From positions 19,128,504 to 19,192,503 of the forward strand of contig CM040442.1 in NCBI GenBank assembly GCA_022749755.1: a DNA stretch of 64,000 nucleotides, given 5' to 3'. The DNA is from Azadirachta indica. Lineage: Eukaryota > Streptophyta > Magnoliopsida > Sapindales > Meliaceae. A model generated the notes under the pieces. It did no database searches, was not told the DNA's origin, and saw only the letters and a list, made by a program, of their open reading frames with translations. Made by a program: the position numbers and the translations under genes. Below, in pieces: positions 34,531 to 45,366 of the stretch (its first letter is position 1; each line of letters opens with the position of its first letter).

Positions 34531-35914
34531 TGATAAATGAATATTTGTTCTAATATTTTGTTATATTTATGTCCTTTATTCATGTATTTTATCTTAAAAT
34601 TTTATTAGTTTGAGCTTCTTTTTATTATTTGTAGGAATTATTTATAAAAAGCCAAAAAATAAACCCAAGATGCTGGAAGGCCCGTATTTGCTGAATATAG
34701 TCCATATTTTCTAGTATAACTTTGTCCTCAATACTTGTATTTGGGTGATACAAAATAATTTAAAAATTAGACATAATGATTTACAACTCTACATTTCAAA
34801 AAGAAAGCAAATATTGAAATTTTAAGGGTTAAAACTCCAGCTGGAAAGAAGACAATTGGGAAGACAGACTTTCCTTGACATGTGAAAAGTGAATTTTGAA
34901 TAAATTGTTGACAAAATGAGTAAGAGGGATGACTCTTGGAGAGGCTGCTGTGCTGAGAACGAATTGGAGAAGAATTTGATGAATAATAGGATTTTCTAAA
35001 GAGTGAGTTTTCCATTGAAGGGGGAGGATTGCTGGATTGAAGAGAACATTTTTGCTGGGCAGAATTATCATCGTCTTCAAAAACTTGGTGGTGAACCTTC
35101 AAAAAAAAAGGGAAGCTTCCTTTAAGTTTATTTATTTTTCAAATATGTTTAGAACTTTTATAATTAGATTCATTTATTTGAATTTAAGAATGCAAGTGTA
35201 AATATATTTTGGGAGTTTGGCTTTGTTATTAAAATGATACTGAATATTTTGTGAAATATGATTAATTAGAAGGTTGAGATTATTTCTTATTCATTGATCT
35301 GTATAATTTTGATTATTTGTTGTGAATTTGCTATCTATTATTTGTGATTGAAATTAATTTGAGAATTAAGGTGTTAGAAACATCATTACCTTAAATTAAG
35401 CTCTTTTGAACAAGTATTTAAATTGAATTCATTGAGTTGATTTGATTTAAATGGTTAAATGATTTCCTTATAACAATACAATTAATTAAGTAGAAGCCTC
35501 ATATCAGAATATTTTTGATTAATTGTAAGTGAGAATTACCATGATCATTGGAATTCTCTAGCTTTAGTGAAAAAACTAATAATTTAAAATACATAATGGT
35601 TGTTTAATTCACCTTATATTTCAATACCATATTAGATAACTAGCCAAATCCCATCTAATTTAATTGAATTCAACAGAATTTTATAGATTTTAAGTTCTTG
35701 TAATTTATCTATTTAATCACTTCAATTGAAATAATTTGAAATTATCATTTTATTGCATTAAAGTATTTACAATTTTATATTTGCTTAAATTAGTAATTTA
35801 CAGGAAACAATAAGGATTTAAACCATTACAATTCCGCGAGAGATTGACCTCAGGTGAACTTATCGTTAGTTATTAATGATTCGTGCACTTGCGAGCATTT
35901 AAAATTTGCACATC
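34531..35914 (+). repeat. 5' LTR of Athila-like T2
   Basis: A 1,384-bp LTR, TGATAAATGAATATTTGTTC to TTTGCACATCA, colinear with 9094-10458. Confidence 0.85.
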
Positions 35915-35921
35915 AAGTTTT

Positions 35922-35939
35922 TGGCGCCGTTGCCGGGGA
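35922..35939 (+). other. Primer-binding site, tRNA-Asp type
   Basis: TGGCGCCGTTGCCGGGGA, seven bases after the LTR end. It is the intact form of the site degraded at 10465. From memory it is the complement of the 3' end of plant tRNA-Asp, as used by Athila elements. Confidence 0.8.
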
Positions 35940-36070
35940 ATTGATGTTTAAATTCTATATTTGTTTTCTTTGTTGCTATTTTTTTTATTTGTTTTGAGTG
36001 TTTCATTTATTGCCATTTTAGTTTGTTTCTTTGTAGCTTAATTTCTTTTTTATTTTCTTTCATTAGGTAC

Positions 36071-36727
36071 ATGCACGGTGACAATTCCCCAAGGGGAGAT
36101 CTTGGGGAGAAAAGGGATAATATCTTAAAAATAAGGGAAAACTTGAGACAACTAGTTGAAAGACATCAATTACGTACTGAACAAAAACAAAAAATTGTTG
36201 AGGAAACAGCAAGCATGGAGCCCCAAACAACGGAAGTAGATGAAAGACAAAGGGCGATGAAGGAGTATGCAAGGCCGATCGTTAGCACTTCTACATCTTG
36301 CATACAATTGGAGGATTCTGCACGAAATTATGAGATAAAAAACATACATTATTCCATGTTGCCTTCTTTTTATGGAATTTCTAACGAAGACCCTTTGATT
36401 TTCATTAGCAACTTTTATGCAACAGTGCAAACTTTTCCTTTGCAAGGATTAACCGAGGATCAACTTAGGATGAGGTGTTTTCCCTACACACTGAAAGATA
36501 GAGCTAAAGCTTGGTTAATGACTCTTCCACCAACATCTTTAACTACATGGGAAACGGTTTACAACAAATTCATGGAAAATTCTACTCTCACCAAAAGACC
36601 ACTGAGTTAAGGACTAAAATTGCTACCTTTTCTCAAATTGAGGGAGAGCCTTTCCATGAAGCATGGGATAGATTCAAGATGCTTCTTATCCAATGTCCTC
36701 ACGATCATTTTCCATTGCAGCTACAAA
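36071..36727 (+). pseudogene. Truncated gag of Athila-like T2
   Basis: Start chosen at MHGDN (36071), the ATG shared with the other two gag copies; it follows a pyrimidine-rich tract ending CATTAG. An open frame to 36610 covers the coiled N-terminus (DNILKIRENLRQLVERHQ) and the gag domain up to TTWETVYNKFMEN, where a one-base loss shifts frame. The next frame gives FYSHQKTTELRTKIATFSQI, then GEPFHEAWDRFKMLLIQCPH, and stops at the break with inverted satellite at 36727. Confidence 0.82.
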
Positions 36728-37005
36728 TGAAAAACGTACATTTTTTACTCCTCTATTTTTATTTCAAAATGCACTGTAATGATCATCATGCCAGGTTGAG
36801 TGACAAGATGTGCATCTTGTTTCGAAATAAAGTCGTTTTTTGCATCCATTTCGCGTTTAACAATTTCGTCCCTAAAAATCGTATTTCTAACTCTTCAGTT
36901 TTTTGAAATGAAATGTATTGTAACGATTATCAAACCACGATGAGTAACAAGACACGCGTACCGTCTCGAAATGAAACCATTTTTTGCACCTGTTTTGCAC
37001 TTGAC
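36728..37005 (-). repeat. Inverted satellite fragment
   Basis: About two monomers in minus orientation, opposite to all blocks to the left. It is bounded by the broken T2 gag and by the leader of a minus-strand family A element; both ends fall mid-monomer. Confidence 0.88.
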
Positions 37006-38113
37006 TAGGAAATAAATTTTATAAATGATAAAGGAAATATTAAGACCAAAGAAAAAAAAATTCAGTACAGGAATAGGAAAGTCAACCAAAAATTATGGAA
37101 AGATTAGGAAGCAAATCCTAGCTTGTTTTGGAATATAGGCTTGATTTGGTCAAACTCCTTGAAGTAATCTGATTTTTCTTTTTATTCTCCTTATTTTCGT
37201 TCAACACCTGCCCCCCGCTTTTTTTCTTCTCTTCTCTTGGCCAAATGCTCTGCTTTTCTCTCCTTTTTTTTTAAAATTTTTTTTTACCTCCAAACACGTA
37301 GGAGTGACCAAACAAAAATAAATAGAAAGAGACACAAAAGAAACGAATAGACAAAGACTAAATCAACCGAATTGGAGATTGATACAACCCAAACTTGACT
37401 TGCTGTGAATTGAAAGGAAACCCTCTTCTTCTTTTTTTTTTTTTTTTATATAATAGACACAAAAATGAAAATAAATGGAATTAAAGCAAAACAGACTCAG
37501 AAACTAAAGAAACAAATAGACAAATTTGAAAGACGATATAACCTGATTTAGAACCTGGCTCTGATACCAAATGATACGAACCCCGAGTATATTAAACTTG
37601 AGACTCAATATCTTTACGCATGGAAGCAACCTCTTGGAAAGTTAAATCAGATTCACCCAAGTCTGCAACCAAATTTCAACTTGTGAAATAAAACCTTAGA
37701 ATAAATACCCTCAAAGTAATTAACTTTGATTGTAAGAACCTTGATTCAAATAAGAATCAAAACAAGAGAAAACACTCTCAATTTAATTTCATTCGAAAAA
37801 GTAATTCATCCTCTATGGGAGCATGTGGCTGAATATATAAGGGTACAAGATAAAGTAACCCTAATTGGAGTGTTTGGCCACAAAATTAAACTTATTCTAA
37901 CTTAAAATAAAATAAACTGAATTTGGGTTTAATAATTAGCATTAATAGCCCAAACACATAACAAACTATAACTATATATTTATAAATAAGACTAAAATAA
38001 ATAATGGGCTTGAAAAGCAACTTAACCGAAAATGGCACATGGAATCCGAAATTTGCATCATGATGACGATCTGATTCGAACTGCAATTAAAAGACTTGAA
38101 CATGTTGGCTTAG
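37006..38113 (-). mobile_element. Family A 5' remnant A5 (leader, PBS, half LTR)
   Basis: Minus-strand leader (37006-37551, matching 38980-39540 in reverse), a perfect initiator-Met PBS (37552-37569) and the 3' two thirds of an LTR (37572-38113). The LTR stops at CTTAG (38109-38113), where the plus-strand element A2 begins. The missing third of such an LTR, ending in CTAAG, is found at 45367-45602. Confidence 0.85.
37552..37569 (-). other. Primer-binding site, initiator-Met tRNA (perfect)
   Basis: On the minus strand TGGTATCAGAGCCAGGTT, 18 bases matching the complement of the initiator-Met tRNA 3' end as used by many plant LTR elements; two bases from the LTR end. Confidence 0.85.
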
Positions 38114-38963
38114 TGATGCAAATACGGATGCACACAAGAACAATGATCCAATTCAGCTACTTAATGGTCCCGTTACAAGAGCAAGAATGAAGAAATTCAA
38201 AGATGCATTGAATGGGATGATTCAAGGTTTGTGGGATGATCTTACAACAATTCAAGAGTGTAAGAAAGAGTCAAATATCAAGCTTGGACTTTAAGACAAT
38301 AATCAGAGCTTGGTAACATTGACACAAGTACAAGAAGGCAAAACCTGAAGATTAAAGCGTCTACGGAATTCAACTTCTCAAATTTGTATAAGACCATATT
38401 TGAACGATGTCTCAAGGCTAAGCAAGTATGTTCAAGTTCTTTTAATTGCAGTTCGAATCAGATCGTCATCATGATGCAAGTTTCGGATTCCATGTGCCAG
38501 TTTGGGCTAAGTTGCTATTCAAGCCCATCATCTATTTTAGTCTTATTTATAAACATATATTTATAATTTGTTATGTGTTTGGGCTGTTAATGGTAATTAT
38601 TAAGCCCAAATTCAATTTATTTTATTTAAAGTTAGAATAAATTTAATTTTGTGGCCAAACACTCCAATTAGGGTTACTTATCTCCTGTATCCTTATATAT
38701 TCAGCCACATACTCCCATGGAGGCAGCAATTACTTTTCTTGAATGAAATTAAATTGAGAGTGTTTTCTCTTATTTTGATTCTTGCTTGAATCAAGGTTCT
38801 TACAATCAAAGCTAATTACTTTGAGGGTATTTATTCTAAGGTTCTATTTCACAAGTTGAAATTGGGTTAAAGACTTGGGTGAATCTGATTTAGCTTTCCA
38901 AGAAGTTGCTTCCATACGTAAAGATATTGGGTCTCAAGTTTAATATATTCGGGGTTCGTATCA
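38114..38963 (+). repeat. 5' LTR of element A2
   Basis: An 850-bp LTR, TGATGCAAATACGG to GGGGTTCGTATCA. A TATA-like CCTTATATATTCAGCC lies near 38693. Its first 240 bp match the end of pol. By eye there are about 11 differences from the 3' LTR in a 255-bp stretch (38384-38640), so the two LTRs are not recent twins. Confidence 0.88.
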
Positions 38964-38966
38964 GTT

Positions 38967-38978
38967 TGGTATCAGAGC
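38967..38978 (+). other. Primer-binding site of A2, initiator-Met tRNA
   Basis: TGGTATCAGAGC three bases after the LTR end, followed by a TACGGCTCTAAATCAGG stretch that departs from the tRNA complement. Confidence 0.82.
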
Positions 38979-39804
38979 TACGGCTCTAAATCAGGTTATA
39001 TCGTCTTTCAAATTTGTTTATTTGTTTCTTTAGTTTCTGAGTCTGTTTTGCTTCAATTCCATTTATTTTCGTTTTTTATGTCTATCATATAAAAAAAAAA
39101 AAAGAAGAGGGTTTCCTTTCAATTCACAGCAAGTCAAGTTTGGGTTGTATCAATCTCCAATTCGGTTGATTTAGTCTTTGTCTATTCGTTTCTTTTCTGT
39201 TTGTGTCTATTTATTTTTGTTTGGTCACTCCTACGTGTTTGGAGGTAAAAATAAAAATAAAAAAAATAAAAAAAAAGGAGAGAAAAAGCAAAGCCTTTGG
39301 CTAAGAGAAGACAAAAAAAAAAAAGGGGGCAGGTGTTGAACGAAAATAAGGAAAATAAAAAGAAAAATCATATTGCTTCAAGGAGTTTGACCAAATCAAG
39401 CCTACATTCCAAAACAAGCTTCCTAATCTTTCCATAATTTTTGGTTGACTTTCCTATTCCTGTACTGATTTTTTTTTTCTTTTCTTTGTTCTTAATCTTT
39501 CCTTTATCATTTCTAAAAATCTATTTCCTAGTCCTTGTGCTTTCCTAGTTTGTTGCCTATCTAAATTAGTTTTATTTTACTTTTCATTGTATTTAGTAAG
39601 TTTGTATAAATTTTGATTTTTTGCAACTATTCTTAATAAGAGAATTAGAGTGGAAAAAGGCTTAGTGTGAGCTCATCTAGAGACAAGCCATAAAATTAAG
39701 TGTGAAACACGAGCGAACTTGAGTGATAACATTACTTGAGTGAAACACGTGAGGGAGTGAAGTGAGAAAATTATTCTTTTGCTTTACTAACTTTGTCTTG
39801 AAGG
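38979..39804 (+). other. Leader of element A2
   Basis: Untranslated leader between PBS and gag; T-rich with several A- and T-runs, no coding sequence. The reverse copy at 37006-37551 confirms that it belongs to family A. Confidence 0.75.
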
Positions 39805-40995
39805 ATGAGTGGACAAGCAAGAAATCCACAAAGTGAGATAGATCGATTCCAAGCTTTAACCGAGTTGTTGCAAGCCATGGATAGAAAATATGGAGAGTTG
39901 GTTGATAGAATGGAGAGGCTGGAGGTTTCAACCACAAGGGGGCAGCCACCTAATGCTCCTAATCCAACCATGCAAACTAGGCGAGTTCCGAGAAGAGCTC
40001 AATTAGATGATGGCTTTAATGATAGTGAATCGCTTGATGACAATGGAGAGGAAGAAGAGGTGAGACCGAGGGTAAGAAACAATAACAATAGCAACAGTGG
40101 GGTCAAACTGAAAATTCCACCATTTTATGGAAGAATGGATCCTGAGGCATACTTAGATTGGGAAACGAAGATTGAATTAGTGTTTGATTGCAATGACTAC
40201 ACTGAATCCAAGAAGTTGAAGCTTGCCGTGGCTGTTTTTGAAGCTTATGCTATTACTTGGTGGGATGATACTAAGCAAAAGCGAAGGAGAAATAGGGAAA
40301 GGCCCATTGAAGAGTGGAGAGATCTGAAATCCATCATGCGCAAGAGATTTCTACCAAGCTACTACTATAGAGAATTGTATAATCGACTTCAAAATCTCAC
40401 TCAAGGGTCTAAGAGTGTTGAGGAATACTATAAGGAGATGAAGGTAGCAATGATAAGAGCAAATGTAGAGGAAGATAATGAGGCTACAATGGCAAGATTT
40501 CTCAATGGTTTGAACAAAGAGATTTCTAATGTGGTTGAATTGCAGCCATATATGGAGCTAGAAGACTTGCTTCACCTTGTATTGAAGGTTGAGAAGCAAC
40601 TGAAAAAGAGAGGTCGTACAAGTCAGTTTTCCTCCTATATTTCTGCATTCAAATCAAATTGGAGGAAAGATGATAAGGCTTCGTCATCCAAGCCTAAAAT
40701 CGAATTCAAAGAGTTTCCCAAAACATCCAACTCAAGCAAAGACAAGGGTAAGTTTGATTCTACTACTAATACCAGAAATATTAAATGTTTTAAATGTCAA
40801 GGTGTAGGACATTACAAGCGGGTTTCCCAAATCAAAGAACCATATTCATGCTTGAGGGAGAGTACTATTCGGCCAGTGAAGAGGAGAATGAACAAGAGAC
40901 GATGCCAACTCTTGAAGATGCAAGTGATGAAGAAGGGGATGAGCAATTTACTATGGCAGAAAGTGGTAAGGCTCTTGTATCAAGAAGAGTTTTGA
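39805..40995 (+). pseudogene. gag of element A2
   Basis: ATG at 39805 (MSGQARNPQSEIDRFQ). Residues 1-110 form a charged N-terminus (LDDNGEEEEVRPR). Residues 110-270 are a retrotransposon gag domain (KLKIPPFYGRMDPEAYLDWE, AITWWDDTKQKRRRNRERPI, FLPSYYYRELYNRLQNLTQG). The zinc knuckle starts CFKCQGVGHY at about residue 331, but a one-base shift and loss of the last Cys break it; the correct continuation (FPNQRTIF ... SASEEENEQE) lies in another frame. Gag would build the particle and bind RNA. Frame 39805-40995 ends in non-gag sequence because of the shift. Confidence 0.88.
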
Positions 40996-41660
40996 ATATG
41001 CAAGTCCAACAGGAAGAATGTGATCAAAGAGAGAATCTCTTCCATACTAGGTGTCTTGTAAAGGATAGGGTTTGTGATGTGATAATTGATGGTGGCAGTG
41101 TAACTAATGTTGCTAGTACTACTCTTGTAGAAAAGTTAGGGTTACCTACATTAAAACATCCATATCCTTACAAGTTGAAGTGGCTTAATGATTGTGGAGA
41201 AATTAGGGTGACAAAGCAAGTTCTTGTTGCCTTCAAAATAGGCAAGTATAGAGATGAGTTGTTGTTTGATGTAGTGCCCATGTATGCTGGCCATCTCTTG
41301 TTGGGACGCCCTTGGCAATTTGACAGAAGGGTGTTACATAATGGTTTTACAAATCATTATACTTTTGAGAAGGATGGGAAGAAAATTACTCTTGTACCAC
41401 TTTCACCTAAAGAAGTTTATGAGGGTGAGCTTAGAAGAATGCAAAGTCAGAGAGAAAACAAGAGTGAGGAGAAAAGAGTGAGTGAAGTTGTGACAAAGGA
41501 GGGTAAGTTTTCAAAAGAAAAGAGTGGCAAAAAAAATGAGAAAGAAAAACAAGTGAGTTCGAATGGAGAGGGGCAGAATTCAAATGAGGGAAAAAGAGTG
41601 GAGGAAAAAGAAACAATTGAGAGGAAAAAGAAACAATTGAGTGTAAAAAGAAACAAGTGA
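40820..41660 (+). pseudogene. Protease region of element A2
   Basis: After the gag frameshift the frame runs ENEQETMPTLEDASDEEGDE, then NLFHTRCLVKDRVCDVIIDG and GGSVTNVASTTLV, the retropepsin region with DGGS at the active-site position. It continues to GHLLLGRPWQFDRR and a Lys/Glu-rich linker (about 41420-41650), and terminates at TGA 41658-41660 inside a duplicated GGAAAAAGAAACAATTGAG segment. RT follows in a different frame. DGGS in place of DSG/DTG is shared by the B copies, so it is probably a family trait, not damage. Confidence 0.82.
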
Positions 41661-43112
41661 GCTTTTATGCAAAAAGGAGTGATATTAGGGTGGCTTGGTT
41701 TTTCAACAAAAGTATACTTGTACTTATGTACAAGGAACTTTACTTAAACACTAATGACCTTAATACTTCTTTGCCTACTGCATTTGTTTCTCTTTTACAG
41801 GCTTATGAAGATGTTTTTCCCGAGGAGGTGCCCATTGAATTGCCGCCCATTAGGGGTATCGAGCATCAGATCGATTTTACTCCTGGAGCTTCAATTCCAA
41901 ATAAATCAGCCTATAGGAGTAATCCCGAGGAGACAAAGGAGCTTCAAAGGCAAGTTGAGGAGTTGTTAACAAAGGGATATGTTAGAGAAAGTATGAGTCC
42001 ATGTGCTGTTCATGTTCTATTGGTACCTAAGAAAGATGGCTCTTGGCGTATGTGTGTTGATTGTCGTGCAATTAATAACATTACGGTAAAGTATCGCCAT
42101 CCTATTCCTAGGCTAGATGATATGCTTGATGAATTATATGGTTCTACTATCTTTAGCAAAATTGATTTGAAAAGTGGGTATCATCAAATTCGCATGAGAG
42201 AGGGTGATGAGTGGAAAACTGCATTCAAAACAAAATATGGTCTGTATGAATGGTTAGTTATGCCTTTTGGTTTAACTAATGCACCTAGTACTTTCATGAG
42301 GCTTATGAATCATGTTTTGAAAGATTTAATTGGAAAATTTGTTGTTGTATACTTTGATGATATCCTTGTATATTCCAAAAAATTCGAATGAACATGTAGA
42401 ACATTTAAGGGCTGTACTTGATATTTTGAGGAAAGAAAAGTTATATGCTAACTTTAAAAAGTGTTCTTTTTGTTTAGATCGAATTGTGTTTTTTAGGTTT
42501 CGTGGTAAGTGTTCAAGGCGTTGAAGTTGATGAAGAGAAGGTAAGTGCTATTAAAAATTGGCCTACTCCTAAATCGGTAAGTGAGGTAAGAAGTTTTCAT
42601 GGATTGGCTAGTTTTTATAGACGGTTTATAAAAGATTTTAGCACCATTGCGGCACCCCTTACAGAGGTAATTAAAAAGAATTGTACTTTTAAGTGGGACA
42701 AAGAACAAGAGCATGCATTTACTTTATTGAAAGATAAGCTTTGTAAGGCACCCATTCTTGCCTTGCCTAACTTTGCTAATACTTTTGAACTTGAATGTGA
42801 TGCATCAGGATTGGGCATTGGGGCTGTTCTTATGCAGGAAAAGAGGCCAATTGCCTACTTTAGTGAAAAGCTCCATGGCGCCTCATTGAATTATCCTACT
42901 TATGACAAAGAGCTTTATGCTTTGGTTAGAGCTTTGGAAAATTGGCAGCATTACTTATGGCCTAAGGAATTTGTTATTCATACTGACCATCAATCTTTGA
43001 AGTTCATTAAAAGTCAAGGTAAGTTGAACAAACGACATGCCAAATGGGTCGAATTTATTGAGGCTTTTCCTTATGTAATTAAATACAAGCAAGGTAAAGA
43101 TAATGTTGTGGC
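41657..43112 (+). pseudogene. Reverse transcriptase and RNase H of element A2
   Basis: RT from 41657: [19 protein letters not shown], then [44 protein letters not shown] and catalytic [10 protein letters not shown]. At about 42380 a run of six A, where the minus copy A3 has five, shifts the frame. At about 42490 a run of six T versus five shifts it again, into frame 42484-43112. There the connection ([19 protein letters not shown]) and RNase H ([58 protein letters not shown]) are intact. The insertion at 43117 ends the frame. Confidence 0.88.
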
Positions 43113-43116
43113 TGAT

Positions 43117-43212
43117 TGTCACGCGCTGGGAACTGAGGCGGAAATTCCAGCACATGCGGCATGTGCTCTTGCGCTTTCGGCGATTCCGCTTCCGAACCGA
43201 CGGCATGTGACA
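43117..43212 (+). mobile_element. 96-bp GC-rich hairpin insertion with TGAT target duplication
   Basis: All three other pol copies read ...GGCTGATGCAC or GACTGATGCAC here. In A2 a 96-bp block (57 of 96 bases G or C) sits between two TGAT copies (43113-43116 and 43213-43216). It starts TGTCACGCGC and ends GGCATGTGACA, so the outer six bases are inverted (TGTCAC/GTGACA). Inside is a perfect 9-bp stem, AGCACATGC and GCATGTGCT (43149-43167), with one base between, and a second GGCGGAA/TTCCGC pairing. It resembles a very small foldback or MITE-like element; its family is unknown to me. It disrupts pol by frameshift and an in-frame TGA. Confidence 0.7.
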
Positions 43213-43217
43213 TGATG

Positions 43218-44749
43218 CACTTTCAAGGAGGTATACTTTACTTAATGCTTTAGATGCAAGAATGCTTGGACTTGAACATATTAAAACTCTTTATGATGAT
43301 GATACTGACTTTTCTAGCATTTTCAACGCATGTGAGAAAGCTGCATATGGTAAGTTCTATAGAATGGATGGGTTTTTGTTTAAAGAAAATAAATTGTGCA
43401 TACCTATTTGTTCTCTGAGAGAATTGCTTGTAAAAGAGTCTCATGGGGGTGGTTTAATGGGACATTTTGGCATTACAAAAACTTTAGACACTTTAGATGA
43501 ACACTTCTATTGGCCTAAAATGAAAAATGATGTGCAAAAAGTTTGTGATAGATGTGTTGTGTGCAAACAAGCTAAATCTAAAGTTTTAAATCAAGGTTTG
43601 TATACTCCTTTACCTGTTTCTAGTGAACCTTGGACTAATATTTCCATGGATTTTGTTTTGGGTTTACCTAGATCGAAAAAGGAAAAAGATTCTATTTTTG
43701 TAGTGGTTGATAGGTTTTCCAAGATGTCACATTTTATACCTTGTAATAAAACTGATGATGCCACTAATATTGCAAATCTGTTCTTTAGGGAAGTAGTGCG
43801 TTTGCATGGCATTCCAAAAACTATAGTTAGTGATAGAGATGTGAAGTTTCTAAGTCATTTTTGGAAAGTTTTGTGGAGTAAATTGGGTACTAAATTGTTA
43901 TATTCTACTACTTGTCACCCACAAACTGATGGTCAAACAGAAGTTGTAAATAGGACTTTGGAAACTTTGTTGCGTGCTATTGTCCAAAAGAATTTGAAGA
44001 ATTGGGAAGAGTGCATTCCATTTGTTGAATTCGCATATAATAGAGTTGTGCATTCTACTATTGGTTTTTCACCATTTGAAATTGTTTATGGTTTTAACCC
44101 ACTAACCCCTTTGGATTTAGTTCCTTTACCTTGTGATGAAAGAACTAGCTTAGATGGGAAAACAAAGGCAGAATTGGTGAGAAAACTACATGCAGATGTG
44201 CGCAAGAACATTGAAAAGAAGAATCAACAAATTACAAGCCAAGTAAACAAAGGACAAAGGCGCGTTGTATTCGAGCTTGGTGATTGGATTTGGGTACATA
44301 TGCGAAAGGAAAAGTTTCCAACTCAAAGGAAGTCAAAGCTACATCCAAGAGGAGATGGTCCCTTTCAAGTTGTTGAGAAGATCAATGATAATGCCTATAA
44401 ATTAGATCTTCCTGGTGAGTATACTGTGAATGCAACTTTTAATGTGGCTGATCTTTCTCCTTTTGATGTAGATGGTGAAGATTCGTGGACGAATCATCTT
44501 GAAGAGCGAGGGAATGATGTAAATACGGATGCACACAAGAGCAATGATCCAATTCAGCTACCTAATGGTCCCGTTACAAGAACAAGAATGAAGAAATTCA
44601 AAGATGCATTGAATGGGATGATTCAAGGTTTGTGGGATGATCATACAACAATTCAAGAGTGTAAGAAAGAGTCAAATATCAAGCTTGGACTTCAAGACAA
44701 TAATCAGAGCTTGGTAACATTGACACAAGTACAAGAAGGCAAAACCTGA
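43218..44749 (+). pseudogene. Integrase and CR-like tail of element A2
   Basis: Open from 43262 to 44749, and colinear back to 43218. HHCC domain: [17 protein letters not shown] ... [12 protein letters not shown]. Catalytic core: [34 protein letters not shown] and [16 protein letters not shown] (D, D and E positions). GPY-type C-terminal region: [20 protein letters not shown]. The last about 78 codons (from 44515) are read from the 3' LTR and contain [20 protein letters not shown], resembling the CR tail of CRM elements, thought to direct insertion to centromeric chromatin. Called pseudogene only because it is cut off from the rest of Pol by the insertion. Confidence 0.88.
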
Positions 44750-45366
44750 AGATTAAAGCTTCTACGGAATTCAACTTCCCAAATTTGTATAAGACCATAT
44801 TCGAACGATGTCTCAAGGCTAAGCAAGCATGTTCAAGTTCTTTTAATTGTAGTTCGAATCAGATCATCATCATGATGCAAGTTTCGGATTCCATATGCCA
44901 GTTTGGGCTAAGTTGCTGTTCAAGCCCATCATCTATTTTAGTCTTATTTATAAACATATATCTATAATTTGTTATGTGGTTGGGCTGTTAATGGTAATTA
45001 TTAAACCCAAATTCAGTTTATTTTATTTAAAGTTAGAATAAGTTTAATTTTGTGGCCAAACACTCCAATTAGGGTTACTTATCTCCTGTATCCTTATATA
45101 TTCAGCCACATGCTCCCATGGAGGCAGCAATTTTACTTTTCTTGAATGAAATTAAATTGAGAGTGTTTTCTCTTATTTTGATTCTTGCTTGAATTAAGGT
45201 TCTTACAATCAAAGCTAATTACTTTGAGGGTATTTATTCTAAGGTTCTATTTCACAAGTTGAAATTGGGTTACAGACTTGGGTGAATCTGATTTAGCTTT
45301 CCAAGAAGTTGCTTCCATGCGTAAAGATATTGGGTCTCAAGTTTAATATACTCAGGATTCGTATCA
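44515..45366 (+). repeat. 3' LTR of element A2
   Basis: An 852-bp LTR, TGATGTAAATACGG to CAGGATTCGTATCA. It is followed at once by an internal piece of another family A LTR (ATGAAGAAATTC), not by a target duplication matching the left flank. Confidence 0.85.

Larger units (their letters stand above)
34531..36727 (+). mobile_element. Athila-like element T2, 5' end
   Basis: LTR 34531-35914, PBS 35922-35939, T-rich leader and N-terminal half of gag. It is cut at 36727 against satellite in minus orientation, so pol and the 3' LTR are missing. This is the best-preserved 5' end of family T in the window. Confidence 0.85.
38114..45366 (+). mobile_element. Nearly complete CRM-like element A2
   Basis: LTR 38114-38963, PBS 38967, leader, gag from 39805, protease, RT, RNase H, integrase and 3' LTR 44515-45366; 7,253 bp in all. 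It is the most complete element here. Defects: frameshift at the zinc knuckle, a break between protease and RT, two one-base homopolymer shifts in RT, and a 100-bp insertion (with target duplication) after RNase H. Flanks differ (CTTAG left, ATGAA right). Together with the neighbours this suggests that its two ends come from different insertions. Confidence 0.9.

Noticed and set aside
34767..35102. Minus-strand frames over the Athila-like LTR (e.g. MKVHHQVFEDDDNSAQ...)
   Set aside because: They fall in LTR sequence, are broken in the other LTR copies and have no recognised domain.
37552..37569. Possible tRNA gene fragment
   Set aside because: Only the 18-base primer-binding complement is present beside an LTR; no cloverleaf.
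38384..38566. A 60-codon frame (MYKTIFERCLKAKQ...) found in several family A LTRs
   Set aside because: Its conservation equals that of the whole LTR at DNA level; it lies downstream of the pol stop in the R/U3 region, and one copy shows amino-acid changes and no sign of constraint.
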